DNA of 22,644 nt from a virus. Positions 6,178 to 13,395 of the stretch are shown here, one piece after another (the stretch's first letter is position 1; each line of letters begins with the position of its first letter). The notes under the pieces are model-generated. The model worked only from the letters and a program-made list of their open reading frames with translations, was not told the origin of the DNA and did not search any database. The DNA is taken from IMG/VR virus record IMGVR_UViG_3300047560_000036, positions 1 through 22,644 of that record; one strand, written 5' to 3'. The position numbers and the translations under genes were made by a program.

Positions 6178-7704
6178 ATGGCAACACAATTAACCCTTAA
6201 TGATGGCTCGTTAAACAGCGCAGGGGCATTGGCAATTAAGACCAATGGAACCACGCAAGCTATCAATATCACGACTGGTCAGCAAGTTGAGTTCAATGAT
6301 GGTTCTGCATCAGCGCCATCTATTACCAATACTGGAGATGGAAACACAGGTGTTTTCTTCCCAGATGCTGACACTGTTGGCATCACTACTGGTGGAACTG
6401 AGAGAGCTAGGGTTGATAGTTCTGGTAACTTAGGTATTGGTACTTCATCGCCTTCCTCGGCTTTGTATGTAAAGCGCACTTCTGGCAACTCTGGTATTTA
6501 TGCCGACTACAACGGTACAAACATCGGTCGCTTAGAAGCTGCGTCAAATGGTAATTTGTACATCGGCCTTACAACAGGGTCTGGCGACATCAGCATCGGT
6601 AACACTAGCAACGCCAGCGCTGTTGTGTTGAACTCTTCTGGCAACTTAGGTTTAGGTGTTACGCCTAGCGCTTGGAGAAGCACTTGGAAAGCAATGGAGT
6701 TTGGTCGAGTTGGTAACGCTGTATTCGGCAGTACGTCTGGGTCTTCCATGGAAATACTTGTCAACGGGTATGTAGATTCATCCAACGCCTACCGTTACGC
6801 AAACAACGGAGCCGCATCCGATTACTACCAAAATGGCGGCGCACACATTTGGTACAACGCAGCCTCGGGCACAGCAGGTAACGCCATCACATTCACCCAA
6901 GCAATGACGCTTGATGCTAATGGGAATTTGGGTGTTGGTACTACAAGTCCTGCGTCAAGATTAAATGTTTCAGCAGCAAATGGAGCTGTTATTTTAGATA
7001 GCACTACTGCACTTGCGGCAAATAACGGTACATCATTAAATTGGCGTGCTGTTTATGACGGTTCTGGTTCAATCGCAAACGTAGCTTCTATTCTTGGCGC
7101 AAAAGAAAACGCAACGTCTGGAAACTACGCTGGATATATGGCGTTTTCAACAGAAAGTTCTGCTGGTTCTTTAACAGAACGTGCCCGTATCGACTCCAGC
7201 GGTAACTTGCTGGTGGGGACTACAAGTAATGCAAACGTTGCCCGTATCAAATTAGCGTGGACAACAGGTGGTTATGGTATTGAATCAGTTGCTAGCGCAA
7301 ACACACTTAGTTATCACATTGTTTTCCAAAATGCTAGTAACACGCCCGGCGCTATATCTACAACTAATAACGCAACAACTTACGCCACAACATCAGACTA
7401 TCGTTTGAAAGAAAATATTGCGCCAATGACGGGCGCTTTGGCTACTGTGGCACAGCTTAAACCTTGCACTTACACATGGAAAACTGATGGTTCTTCTGGT
7501 CAAGGGTTTATTGCTCACGAACTTCAAGAAGTCGTTCCTGATGCTGTTGTGGGAGAAAAAGATGCAGTAAAAGAAGATGGAGCACCTCAATATCAAAATA
7601 TTGACACCAGCTTCTTGGTTGCAACACTCACGGCGGCTTTGCAGGAGATGAAAGCAATAATTGATGACCAAGCTGCTCGCATTGCTGCATTGGAAGCAAA
7701 ATGA
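6178..7704 (+). CDS. Tail fibre with C-terminal S74 intramolecular chaperone
   Basis: This 508-aa fibre carries repeated shaft motifs of the form DSSGNLGIGTTS (near residues 80, 155, 245 and 340), then an S74-type autoproteolytic chaperone. The chaperone shows SDYRLKENI with the predicted Ser406/Lys411 dyad, GFIAHELQEVVPDAV, QYQNIDTSFLVATLTAALQEM and a terminal coiled coil ending IAALEAK. In known members the chaperone trimerises the fibre and is cut off just before the serine, which here would leave residues 1-405 in the virion. A strong AAAGGAAAAGAG SD precedes the ATG. The second half is more A/T-rich than the surrounding genes, fitting a mosaic host-range module. Confidence 0.93.
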   Translation: MATQLTLNDGSLNSAGALAIKTNGTTQAINITTGQQVEFNDGSASAPSITNTGDGNTGVFFPDADTVGITTGGTERARVDSSGNLGIGTSSPSSALYVKRTSGNSGIYADYNGTNIGRLEAASNGNLYIGLTTGSGDISIGNTSNASAVVLNSSGNLGLGVTPSAWRSTWKAMEFGRVGNAVFGSTSGSSMEILVNGYVDSSNAYRYANNGAASDYYQNGGAHIWYNAASGTAGNAITFTQAMTLDANGNLGVGTTSPASRLNVSAANGAVILDSTTALAANNGTSLNWRAVYDGSGSIANVASILGAKENATSGNYAGYMAFSTESSAGSLTERARIDSSGNLLVGTTSNANVARIKLAWTTGGYGIESVASANTLSYHIVFQNASNTPGAISTTNNATTYATTSDYRLKENIAPMTGALATVAQLKPCTYTWKTDGSSGQGFIAHELQEVVPDAVVGEKDAVKEDGAPQYQNIDTSFLVATLTAALQEMKAIIDDQAARIAALEAK

Positions 7705-8195
7705 TAGAAATTTGGCATCCTTGTGCTGGCTATGAAACTCATTACGAGGTGAGCAATCATGGTAATGTTCGATCAATAGAAAGACTTGTAAGCCATGCTA
7801 AAGGCGGGTTGAAAAAATCACCGTCAAAAGTTTTGCGACAAGGAAAAAGCAAATCAGGTTATATGCTTGTTAGCTTTTCTATTGATGGAATTAAGTCAAA
7901 CCAAAGTGTTCATAGTCTTGTTGCTAGGGCTTTTCTTGAAAATCAATCCAATAAACCACAAGTCAATCATAAAAATGGCGTAAAAACAGATAATCGTCTT
8001 GAAAATCTTGAGTGGGTTACTGTGTCTGAAAACGGAATTCATGCTTATAGAACTTTGGGAATTTCAGCTTGGAATAAAGGCAAAACATTGCCAAAATTTA
8101 GCGATGAAAGAAAAGCTCAAATAAGCGAAAGAATGAAAAATTGGCACAAAACAAAAAAATCAACATCTAACATCAGCGCATTGGAGCAAGCATGA
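7701..8195 (+). CDS. NUMOD4/HNH homing endonuclease
   Basis: The 164-aa protein has a NUMOD4 motif (IWHPCAGYETHYEVSN, residues 4-19, then GNVRSIER), an HNH_3 core (H71; VNHKNGVKTDN at 88-98; ENLEWVT; H114) and a NUMOD3-like basic tail (NKGKTLPKFSDERKAQISER). This is a free-standing homing endonuclease that cuts DNA to spread its own gene. It overlaps the fibre stop (ATGA) and the next gene's start. Codon use is markedly A/T-rich (AAA, AAT, GAA), unlike the flanking genes, which indicates recent acquisition. Its last residues (ISALEQA) echo the fibre's end (IAALEAK), suggesting it carries a duplicated copy of the fibre 3' end. Confidence 0.93.
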   Translation: MIEIWHPCAGYETHYEVSNHGNVRSIERLVSHAKGGLKKSPSKVLRQGKSKSGYMLVSFSIDGIKSNQSVHSLVARAFLENQSNKPQVNHKNGVKTDNRLENLEWVTVSENGIHAYRTLGISAWNKGKTLPKFSDERKAQISERMKNWHKTKKSTSNISALEQA

Positions 8196-8488
8196 CCGCA
8201 ATAACTTGGAAAATCGTAAACCTTGACAGATACACCGCTGACGGACTTGTGTATTGTGTTCATTGGACTGCTTCAGCCGTAGATGGTGACTACTCCGCAG
8301 GTATTGTGAACACACAAGCCCTAGAGCGTGGTGACTCATTCGTAAGCTACGACACCCTGACTAAACAAACAGTTCTTGGTTGGTTGTGGACTAAGGTAGA
8401 CAAAGAAGCTGTGGAAGCTGCTTTGACAGCCCAAATTGAGGCTCAAAAAGCACCAGTAACCGCTAACGGCTTGCCTTGGGGTGAGTAA
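8192..8488 (+). CDS. Conserved phage protein beside the fibre gene (98 aa)
   Basis: The protein begins with a beta-rich segment (ITWKIVNLDRYTADGLVYCVHWTASAVDG) and contains GWLWTKVDKEAVEAALTAQIEAQ, ending in PVTANGLPWGE. This pattern resembles a small family commonly found next to tail-fibre genes in phages (DUF7936-like, from memory). No enzyme motif is visible. A GGAG SD lies 8 bases upstream, inside the 3' end of the endonuclease gene, and the ATG overlaps the preceding stop (ATGA). It is probably a virion or fibre-assembly accessory, but function is unproven. Confidence 0.75.
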   Translation: MTAITWKIVNLDRYTADGLVYCVHWTASAVDGDYSAGIVNTQALERGDSFVSYDTLTKQTVLGWLWTKVDKEAVEAALTAQIEAQKAPVTANGLPWGE

Positions 8489-8646
8489 TGGACTTGCATC
8501 TAACGCTTACAGTTGATGAAGTAAATGGGATTCTTCAGGTTTTGGGCGACTTGCCAACCAAATCTGGAGCTTACCCATTGGTGATGAAGATTAAAGAGCA
8601 GGCAGAATCCCAGATTCCCAAAGAGGAGCCTAAAGTTGAGTCCTGA
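8488..8646 (+). CDS. Small conserved phage protein (52 aa)
   Basis: The short ORF starts at the ATG of a TAATG overlap with the previous gene and reads MDLHLTLTVDEVNGILQVLG, then DLPTKSGAYPLVMKIKEQAE, and ends at TGA 8644-8646. This pattern (beta strand, helix with VN.IL..LG.LPTKSG, second helix with KIK.QAE) recurs in many phages near fibre genes. No catalytic residue is seen. Its end overlaps the TTG start of the next gene, fitting a coupled string of small genes. Function unknown. Confidence 0.78.
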   Translation: MDLHLTLTVDEVNGILQVLGDLPTKSGAYPLVMKIKEQAESQIPKEEPKVES

Positions 8647-8875
8647 ATTGCAAAAGTATTACGAGAACCGCTTTGAGATGATGGGCGGTCAGGGATGGAA
8701 AGACTTGATTGAAGATATTGACAAGATGATTGAGTCATTGAACAATATCAGTACAATCCCTGACGAAAAAAGTCTACAATTCAAAAAGGGTGAACTTTCA
8801 ATCCTAACGTGGCTAAAAACCTTGAAAGAGGTCAGCAACAGAGCGTATGAGGAACTGAATGAAAAGAATCTATGA
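8636..8875 (+). CDS. Small helical phage protein (79 aa), TTG start
   Basis: The protein is mostly alpha-helical (ELQKYYENRFEMMGGQGWKDLIEDIDKMIESLNNI, then KGELSILTWLKTLKEVSNRAYEEL). The TTG at 8636 is chosen because GAGGAG stands about 7 bases upstream and it gives the MSPELQ start seen in similar phage proteins; the first in-frame ATG (8678) lacks an SD. It overlaps both neighbours in the small-gene string ahead of the scaffold gene. Related proteins occur near capsid genes of other podoviruses, as I recall, but no role is known. Confidence 0.75.
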   Translation: MSPELQKYYENRFEMMGGQGWKDLIEDIDKMIESLNNISTIPDEKSLQFKKGELSILTWLKTLKEVSNRAYEELNEKNL

Positions 8876-9086
8876 ATTTGTCTGCAATTGTGGACAACGC
8901 ATTGAAAAACTAACTGGTTATGAGACAGAAAGTGTTCAATGTGAGTGCGGCGGTACAGCCAGTCGCACAATAAGTGCTCCGAAAGTCAATCTTGAAGGTT
9001 GGTCAGGTCAATTCCCAACGGCAGCAATGCAGTTTGACCGCAAACATCGGGAAAAATTGGCAGCAGAGCGTAAACAAAACTCTTAA
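8859..9086 (+). CDS. FmdB-like zinc-ribbon protein (75 aa)
   Basis: Two CxCG knuckles, C9/C11 (CNCG) and C28/C30 (CECGG), in an IYEFVCNCGQRIEKL...VQCECGGTASRTIS frame match small FmdB-type zinc ribbons, though typical members have CxxC spacing. The tail (LEGWSGQFPTAAMQFDRKHREKLAAE) is common in phage copies that precede the scaffold gene. GAGGAA lies upstream of the ATG, which overlaps the previous gene by 17 bases. It would bind one zinc ion; its partner is unknown. About 55 bases without a gene follow. Confidence 0.8.
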   Translation: MKRIYEFVCNCGQRIEKLTGYETESVQCECGGTASRTISAPKVNLEGWSGQFPTAAMQFDRKHREKLAAERKQNS

Positions 9087-9142
9087 GCAGAAATGCCGAG
9101 TTTAATGTCCTAGAACCGATAACGGCAGGAAAAGGAAACAAT

Positions 9143-9904
9143 ATGTTGATTGACAATGAAGACGAGAAGCTGAGTGAGTTGGAAGTAGAAGAAGAGAAAA
9201 AATCCAAGTTACCTGAAGTCGAGACTTTGCCAGAGTTGCCTGAGAAATACAGGAATAAAACCCTAGAAGAAGTCGTCAGAATGCACCAAGAGGCTGAAAA
9301 GCTCATTGGTAAACAGGCTCAGGAAGTTGGTGAAACTCGAAAACTAGCTGATGAACTGATTAAGCAAAACCTCGCCACCAAGTCGCAACCTATTAAAGAG
9401 GAAGAGCCTGAACCAGATTTCTTTGAAAATCCCAAAGAGGCGATTCGTAAGACTGTTGATAACCATCCTGATGTACTCGCTGGTCGCCAAGCGGCTATGG
9501 AGTTCAAAAAGATGCAGATTCAGCAAAAGCTATCGGCAGAGCACCCTGATTTCGGTCAGATTGCTCAAGACCCTGAGTTTGTGAATTGGGTGAAATCTTC
9601 TCCCGTCCGACTTGGGTTGTATGCCAAAGCTGATGGTGAATATGATTACGACAGCGCTAACGAGTTGCTGACTACTTACAAACAGTTGCGTGGCGTGAAG
9701 ACTAAGCAAACTAGCGATGCTGGTGAAGCTACTCGAAAGAGCAATCTGAAAGCTGCGTCTGTTGATGTGGGTGGGACTGGTGAGAGTACAAAGCGAGTCT
9801 ATCGAAGGGCTGACCTTATTCGGCTGAAGATGACAGACCCGAACCGCTACGAAGCCTTGTCTGATGAAATCATGCAGGCCTATGCAGAGGGACGGGTTAA
9901 GTAA
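9143..9904 (+). CDS. Capsid scaffold/assembly protein
   Basis: The 253-aa protein is very acidic at its N-terminus (LSELEVEEEKKSKLPEVE), has a long helical/coiled-coil region (about 25-75) and a C-terminus with basic patches (TKRVYRRADLIRLK). It sits directly upstream of the major capsid gene. Composition and position are those of podovirus scaffolding proteins, which guide procapsid assembly and then leave. EELPEKYRNKTLEEVVRMHQEAEKLIG-type segments recur in such proteins. The start has a strong SD (GGAAAAGGAAACAAT before ATG). No protease motif is seen. Confidence 0.88.
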   Translation: MLIDNEDEKLSELEVEEEKKSKLPEVETLPELPEKYRNKTLEEVVRMHQEAEKLIGKQAQEVGETRKLADELIKQNLATKSQPIKEEEPEPDFFENPKEAIRKTVDNHPDVLAGRQAAMEFKKMQIQQKLSAEHPDFGQIAQDPEFVNWVKSSPVRLGLYAKADGEYDYDSANELLTTYKQLRGVKTKQTSDAGEATRKSNLKAASVDVGGTGESTKRVYRRADLIRLKMTDPNRYEALSDEIMQAYAEGRVK

Positions 9905-9932
9905 TTAACTTATCGTTTTTTGGAGATTTAAC

Positions 9933-10904
9933 ATGGCAACAGCTTTTTCCCCCTCAAATAGTGTAACCACTAGCACCGCAGCAACGTTCATTCCTGAAAT
10001 TTGGAGTGATGAGATCGTTGCCGCATACAAGAAGAACCTCGTTTTGGCTAACTTGGTTATGAAAATGAACTTCAAGGGCAAGAAAGGTGACACCGTTCAC
10101 ATTCCAGCTCCTACCCGTGGTTCTGCTTCTGCCAAAGCCGCTGAAACCGCAGTGACTTTGATCGCCGCATCTGAGACTGAAGTGCAAGTTGCTATAAACA
10201 AGCACTATGAGTACAGCCGCCTGATCGAAGACATCGTGGAAGCCCAAGCCTTGAACAGCTTGCGTAACTTCTACACTGCTGACGCTGGCTACGCCTTAGC
10301 TCGTCAAGTTGATACCGACTTGGTGCGTTTGGGTCGTGCTTTCAACGGCGCTACTGTGGGCACTGACGACTATGCAACTTCTGCATCGTCTACCAAGGCT
10401 TACATCGGCGGCGACGGCACTACTGTGTACAACAGCTCAACCAGCAACGCTTCTGCTTTGACTGACGCAGCTATCCGTCGCACTATTCAGCGTTTGGACG
10501 ACAACGACACCCCTATGGACGGTCGTTTCTTCATCATTCCTCCCTCAAGCCGCAACACTTTGATGGGCTTGGCTCGTTACACTGAGCAGGCTTTTGTGGG
10601 CAATGGTGACGCAATCCGTAACGGTGAAATCGGTCAGTTGTATGGCATTCCAGTGTTCACCACTAGCAATGCTGACTACGGCGCTGGTAACACTGGCACT
10701 GACCGTATCTGCTTGATGGGTCACCGCGACTCTATGGTGTTGGTTGAGCAAGTGGCTGTGCGTTCACAAGTGCAGTACAAGCAAGAATATCTTGCCACTT
10801 TGTTCACTTCTGACACCTTGTATGGCGTGAAAGCAGTCCGTACAGCCGCCACCACTGGCGCTGCACTGTCTTCTTCTGCCTTTGCTTTGGCCGTTCCAGC
10901 CTAA
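9933..10904 (+). CDS. Major capsid protein
   Basis: The 323-aa protein begins FIPEIWSDEIVAAYKKNLVL after a flexible Thr/Ser-rich lead, then KGKKGDTVHIPAPTRG and an N-arm/spine-helix-like stretch (YEYSRLIEDIVEAQALNSLRNFY). A peripheral-domain segment (FFIIPPSSRNTLMGLARYT...) and a C-terminal beta-rich end follow. This is the layout of HK97-fold coat proteins of podoviruses. It follows the scaffold gene, has a good SD (TTGGAGATTTAAC before ATG), uses frequent translation-favoured codons, and is followed by a strong terminator, as expected for the most abundant virion protein. It would assemble the icosahedral shell. Confidence 0.93.
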   Translation: MATAFSPSNSVTTSTAATFIPEIWSDEIVAAYKKNLVLANLVMKMNFKGKKGDTVHIPAPTRGSASAKAAETAVTLIAASETEVQVAINKHYEYSRLIEDIVEAQALNSLRNFYTADAGYALARQVDTDLVRLGRAFNGATVGTDDYATSASSTKAYIGGDGTTVYNSSTSNASALTDAAIRRTIQRLDDNDTPMDGRFFIIPPSSRNTLMGLARYTEQAFVGNGDAIRNGEIGQLYGIPVFTTSNADYGAGNTGTDRICLMGHRDSMVLVEQVAVRSQVQYKQEYLATLFTSDTLYGVKAVRTAATTGAALSSSAFALAVPA

Positions 10905-10912
10905 TTGCAGTT

Positions 10913-10945
10913 GCCCCCCTGCCCTAGTGGTGGGGGGTCTTTTTT
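10913..10945 (+). terminator. Rho-independent terminator after the major capsid gene
   Basis: GCCCCCC (10913-10919) pairs with GGGGGG (10932-10937), with further CC/GG pairing inside the loop, and is followed closely by TC and a T6 run (10940-10945). Partial termination here would lower expression of the downstream head and tail genes relative to capsid. Confidence 0.88.
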
Positions 10946-10965
10946 AACCTAATTAGGAGAGAATA

Positions 10966-11289
10966 ATGGCAAATGCAAGTTCAGTTGTTGTCCGCCGTGG
11001 CAATGATCAATTCCGTGGTTTGTTTTCAGACACATGGAGCGTGACCGCAACAATCAATGCTGACAGCTTGTCTGATGGCGCTGGTGATACCGATACCGTG
11101 GCTGTGCCAGGCGTTGCTTTGGGCGACATGGTGATTGGTGCATCTTTGGCCGTTGATGTGGCTGGTTTGATTGTTACAGCTTATGTTAGCGCTGCTAGCG
11201 TGGTGTCTATCCGTTTCCAAAACGAAACTGGTAGCACTGTTGATTTGGCCTCAGCCACCCTGCGTTTGGTGGTTGCTCGTCAAGTTTAA
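10966..11289 (+). CDS. Putative capsid decoration/head protein (107 aa)
   Basis: The small beta-rich protein follows the capsid gene and its terminator. The pattern TDTVAVPGVALGDMVIGASL...AYVSAASVVSIRFQNETGSTVDLASATLRLVV resembles beta-sandwich virion proteins of phages that decorate capsids or form trimers. A strong AGGAGAGAATA SD precedes the ATG at 10966. No signal peptide, membrane segment or catalytic motif is visible. The assignment rests on position and fold-like pattern. Confidence 0.7.
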   Translation: MANASSVVVRRGNDQFRGLFSDTWSVTATINADSLSDGAGDTDTVAVPGVALGDMVIGASLAVDVAGLIVTAYVSAASVVSIRFQNETGSTVDLASATLRLVVARQV

Positions 11290-11294
11290 TGATT

Positions 11295-11316
11295 GGGGGG
11301 GCTTGTCCCCCCTTTC
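11295..11316 (+). terminator. Short G/C hairpin after the decoration gene, possible attenuator
   Basis: GGGGGG (11295-11300, plus one G) and CCCCCC (11307-11312) form a strong stem with a 5-6-base loop, then TTTCT. The T-tract is short, so it is more likely an attenuator or mRNA-stabilising hairpin than a full terminator. It ends 15 bases before the next start codon. Confidence 0.6.
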
Positions 11317-11330
11317 TACAAGGATTACAG

Positions 11331-11528
11331 ATGGCTTTGTTCAAATGCACTCGTTCTGGAAATATCGTTGAGTTCCGCTTGGAGCACGATATAGAGCAAA
11401 TGCGTAAGCACCACGAATATGTTGAGGTGGACACTTCTGCTGAGATTGAAGTGGAGAATGAGGATGGAACAAGGCAGACATTGACTCTTAAAAAGCCGTT
11501 GGGTCGGCCTCGTAAGGTGTTGGCATGA
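11331..11528 (+). CDS. Small phage protein with C-terminal AT-hook-like motif (65 aa)
   Basis: The sequence MALFKCTRSGNIVEFRLEHD recalls short phage proteins that start with F.C..(S/T)GN and contain D(I)EQMR(K/E)H..Y. The C-terminus PLGRPRK (56-62) is an AT-hook-like DNA-binding core. The start at 11331 has AAGGA six bases upstream; an in-frame codon at 11289 would run through the terminator-like hairpin and is rejected. The stop overlaps the next gene (ATGA). Function is unknown. Confidence 0.75.
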   Translation: MALFKCTRSGNIVEFRLEHDIEQMRKHHEYVEVDTSAEIEVENEDGTRQTLTLKKPLGRPRKVLA

Positions 11529-11728
11529 GCGACATTAGCGCAAGAGAATTTGGCAAGTTAGAGGCTCAAGTGGAGGCTCTACAAACCGAAGTCCATAAGC
11601 TTTCCAAAGATGTGAAGGCATTGCTTGAGCTTGCCAACAAGTCCAAGGGTGGCTTTTGGATGGGGATGACCATCGCTTCAATGGCGGGCGGTTTGATTAC
11701 CTTTATTGGCGGGAGATTCCTCAAATGA
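11525..11728 (+). CDS. Small one-helix membrane protein, holin-like candidate (67 aa)
   Basis: The N-terminal half is a coiled coil (FGKLEAQVEALQTEVHKLSKDVKALLEL, about 9-36). One hydrophobic helix (FWMGMTIASMAGGLITFIGG, about 44-63) and a short basic tail follow. Such proteins occur in phage late operons and are sometimes annotated as holins, but no endolysin or spanin lies beside it, so the role is open; membrane anchoring of a virion factor is an alternative. AAGGTG precedes the ATG, and both ends overlap neighbours by ATGA. Confidence 0.75.
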   Translation: MSDISAREFGKLEAQVEALQTEVHKLSKDVKALLELANKSKGGFWMGMTIASMAGGLITFIGGRFLK

Positions 11729-12135
11729 AGCCAGGATTGCTTTCAGGTAAGGTTTGCCCATTGGCAACTCAGGATGTTAGTGTCAACCTGAAGCATCGCA
11801 ATCATGCTTTCAAGGAATATGGGTATGGCCCACCCAATCCAAATGAGCCAAATGACGCTTTTTGGCTGAAAAAGGCCAAGATGTACAACGCGCCAACCTC
11901 TGCCATCAAGGGCATGAGATGTGGAAATTGTGCTGCTTTCATCCAAACTCCTGCCATGATGGAGTGCATTATTGGCGGTTTAGAGAAGGATGAGGGCAAA
12001 AATGAGTTGTCTTATGACGAACAATTTGTCAAGGCGGCTGATTTAGGATATTGCGACTTATTCCAATTCACTTGTGCAGCGGCCCGTACTTGTGATGCGT
12101 GGAAATCTGGTGGGCCAATCACTAAGGAAAAATAA
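11725..12135 (+). CDS. Cysteine-rich protein with HiPIP-like CxxC...C...GYC pattern (136 aa)
   Basis: The protein has seven cysteines: C11, C66, C69, C81, C110, C117 and C123. The order C66-x2-C69-x11-C81, then GYC110 within LGYCDLF, is the motif order of high-potential iron-sulfur proteins, which bind a [4Fe-4S] cluster; the gap before the last cysteine (28 residues) is longer than usual. The N-terminal half (LKHRNHAFKEYGYGPPNPNEPNDAFWLKKA) resembles conserved proteins from aquatic phages as I recall them. The ATG at 11725 overlaps the upstream stop. A zinc or structural disulfide role remains possible; a redox role for a phage is inference. Confidence 0.68.
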   Translation: MKPGLLSGKVCPLATQDVSVNLKHRNHAFKEYGYGPPNPNEPNDAFWLKKAKMYNAPTSAIKGMRCGNCAAFIQTPAMMECIIGGLEKDEGKNELSYDEQFVKAADLGYCDLFQFTCAAARTCDAWKSGGPITKEK

Positions 12136-12419
12136 TGGCTTCTTTAAGCGCCCCAACAACCCTTCTAAGTGCGGTTACAGCCACTGGAGCTTCTAAAGCA
12201 GTCCAATGCGATGCTGGAGCGCCTGCATTCTTGCAAGTAAGTGGCATTACATCTGCAACTGTTATCTTGCAGGGCAGTTTAGATGGCTCTAGCTGGTCAA
12301 CATTAGGCTCTTCATTGACTGCCGATGGTTTGATTACAGTTGCCAATGCTCCAAAGTATTTGCGCGCCAATTGCACTGTTTATGTCTCTGGCACTATCAC
12401 TGCCAAAGTCCTCTACTAA
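12135..12419 (+). CDS. Small beta-sandwich virion-type protein (94 aa)
   Basis: The sequence is rich in Ser/Thr/Ala with alternating beta strands ([33 protein letters not shown], then [26 protein letters not shown]). The SLDGSSW motif and ending resemble small phage structural or carbohydrate-binding-like modules. AAGGA stands upstream and the ATG overlaps the previous stop (TAATG). No enzyme motif is seen. Function unknown; a capsid or tail accessory protein is likely from context. Confidence 0.68.
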   Translation: MASLSAPTTLLSAVTATGASKAVQCDAGAPAFLQVSGITSATVILQGSLDGSSWSTLGSSLTADGLITVANAPKYLRANCTVYVSGTITAKVLY

Positions 12420-12429
12420 GGAGAAAACC

Positions 12430-12609
12430 ATGCCTCTGAAAAAAGGTTCTTCACAAAAGACTATCAGCGCCAACATCCGCACTGAGATGAAGGCAGGAAA
12501 GCCTCAGAAACAGGCGATTGCCATTGCTTTATCGTCTGCTGGCAAGTCTAAGCCTATGCCTGTTCGTGGTCAGCGCACCATGAAAAACAAGACAAAACGG
12601 GGTATGTGA
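12430..12609 (+). CDS. Conserved basic micro-protein, DUF6496-like (59 aa)
   Basis: [20 protein letters not shown] followed by [20 protein letters not shown] is a widespread phage pattern (S.K.I..NI...M..GKPQKQA.AIA...A), often labelled DUF6496-like. It is strongly basic, suggesting nucleic-acid or virion association. AAGGAG lies seven bases before the ATG at 12430; an earlier in-frame start lies inside the preceding gene and is rejected. It is the first of three consecutive Lys-rich small proteins. Confidence 0.78.
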   Translation: MPLKKGSSQKTISANIRTEMKAGKPQKQAIAIALSSAGKSKPMPVRGQRTMKNKTKRGM

Positions 12610-12764
12610 TGAAAGAGGTTTGGGATAAAAAGCGACCCAAAGGCTTGGGAGCACCAAAACCTCTGACACCTGCCAAAAAAGCTGCGGCAAAGAAGATGGC
12701 TAAAGCGGCTGGCAGACCTTATCCAAACCTAGTTGACAACATGAGAGCCGCGAGGAAGAAATGA
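12609..12764 (+). CDS. Conserved basic micro-protein with GRPYPN motif (51 aa)
   Basis: The ORF starts at the ATG of a TGATG overlap and reads [19 protein letters not shown], then TPAKKAAAKKMAKAAGRPYP and NLVDNMRAARKK, ending at TGA 12762-12764. The KRPK.LG.P..L....K..A......GRPYPNL(V/I)DNM.A pattern recurs in phages beside the neighbouring genes. It is very basic and has no enzyme motif. It may bind DNA or RNA or act in the virion; function is unproven. Confidence 0.75.
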   Translation: MKEVWDKKRPKGLGAPKPLTPAKKAAAKKMAKAAGRPYPNLVDNMRAARKK

Positions 12765-13063
12765 AGACTCCTACTTGGCAAACAAAAGCTGGTCAAAATC
12801 CAAAAGGCGGCTTGAATGCCAAGGGCAGAGCGTCTTATAATGCGGCAACTGGTGGAAACTTAAAGCCTCCAGTTAAATCAGGGGATAATCCCCGCAGAGC
12901 GAGTTTCTTGGCACGAATGGGCAACATGGAAGGCCCTGAGTACAAGAACGGTGAACCAACCAGACTGCTTCTTTCGCTAAAAGCATGGGGTGCTAACTCC
13001 AAGGCTGATGCAAAGGCAAAAGCTAAAGCTATATCCGCAAGGAACAAGGCGAAAGCGAAATGA
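12761..13063 (+). CDS. Conserved basic phage protein, DUF6321-like (100 aa)
   Basis: The pattern WQTKAGQNPKGGLNAKGRAS, then YNAATGGNLKPPVKSGDNPRR and ASFLARMGNMEGP, matches a phage family I recall as DUF6321-like. The C-terminus is a Lys/Ala run (SKADAKAKAKAISARNKAKAK). Its high positive charge suggests nucleic-acid contact. The ATG overlaps the upstream TGA and its own stop overlaps the next start, so the three basic genes are translationally coupled. Function is unknown. Confidence 0.78.
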   Translation: MKTPTWQTKAGQNPKGGLNAKGRASYNAATGGNLKPPVKSGDNPRRASFLARMGNMEGPEYKNGEPTRLLLSLKAWGANSKADAKAKAKAISARNKAKAK

Positions 13064-13395
13064 AGCCCATCTCCATTCCAGTCAACCCAACGGCAGCTAC
13101 GCTGACTTCCGTTTATACGGTTCCGACTGGTTATTACGCCAAGATGAGCGTTATGTTCATTCATAACACCAGTGGCAGTAATAAGCACATCACAGTTCAA
13201 TGGACTGATGCAAGTTCATCAACAACTTATGACATTCTTAGCCAATACACGATTAGTGCTAAGACATATGTATTGTTTGATGGCGGTGCTTACATTGTTC
13301 TTGAAGAGGGTGACCAAATCAAGATTACGACTGAGACTGGTAGCACATTTACATTTATTGCAACGTTTGAAGAAGTGGGGTTGACAAGAACATGA
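13060..13395 (+). CDS. Small beta-rich virion-type protein (111 aa)
   Basis: The sequence TSVYTVPTGYYAKMSVMFIHNTSGSNKHITVQWTD, later VLFDGGAYIVLEEGDQIKITTETGSTFTFIATFEE, is the pattern of small beta-sandwich phage structural proteins that occur near head-tail joining genes. No catalytic residues are apparent. An AAGG SD and an ATGA overlap couple it to the preceding basic gene. It ends 4 bases into the connector gene. Confidence 0.7.
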   Translation: MKPISIPVNPTAATLTSVYTVPTGYYAKMSVMFIHNTSGSNKHITVQWTDASSSTTYDILSQYTISAKTYVLFDGGAYIVLEEGDQIKITTETGSTFTFIATFEEVGLTRT

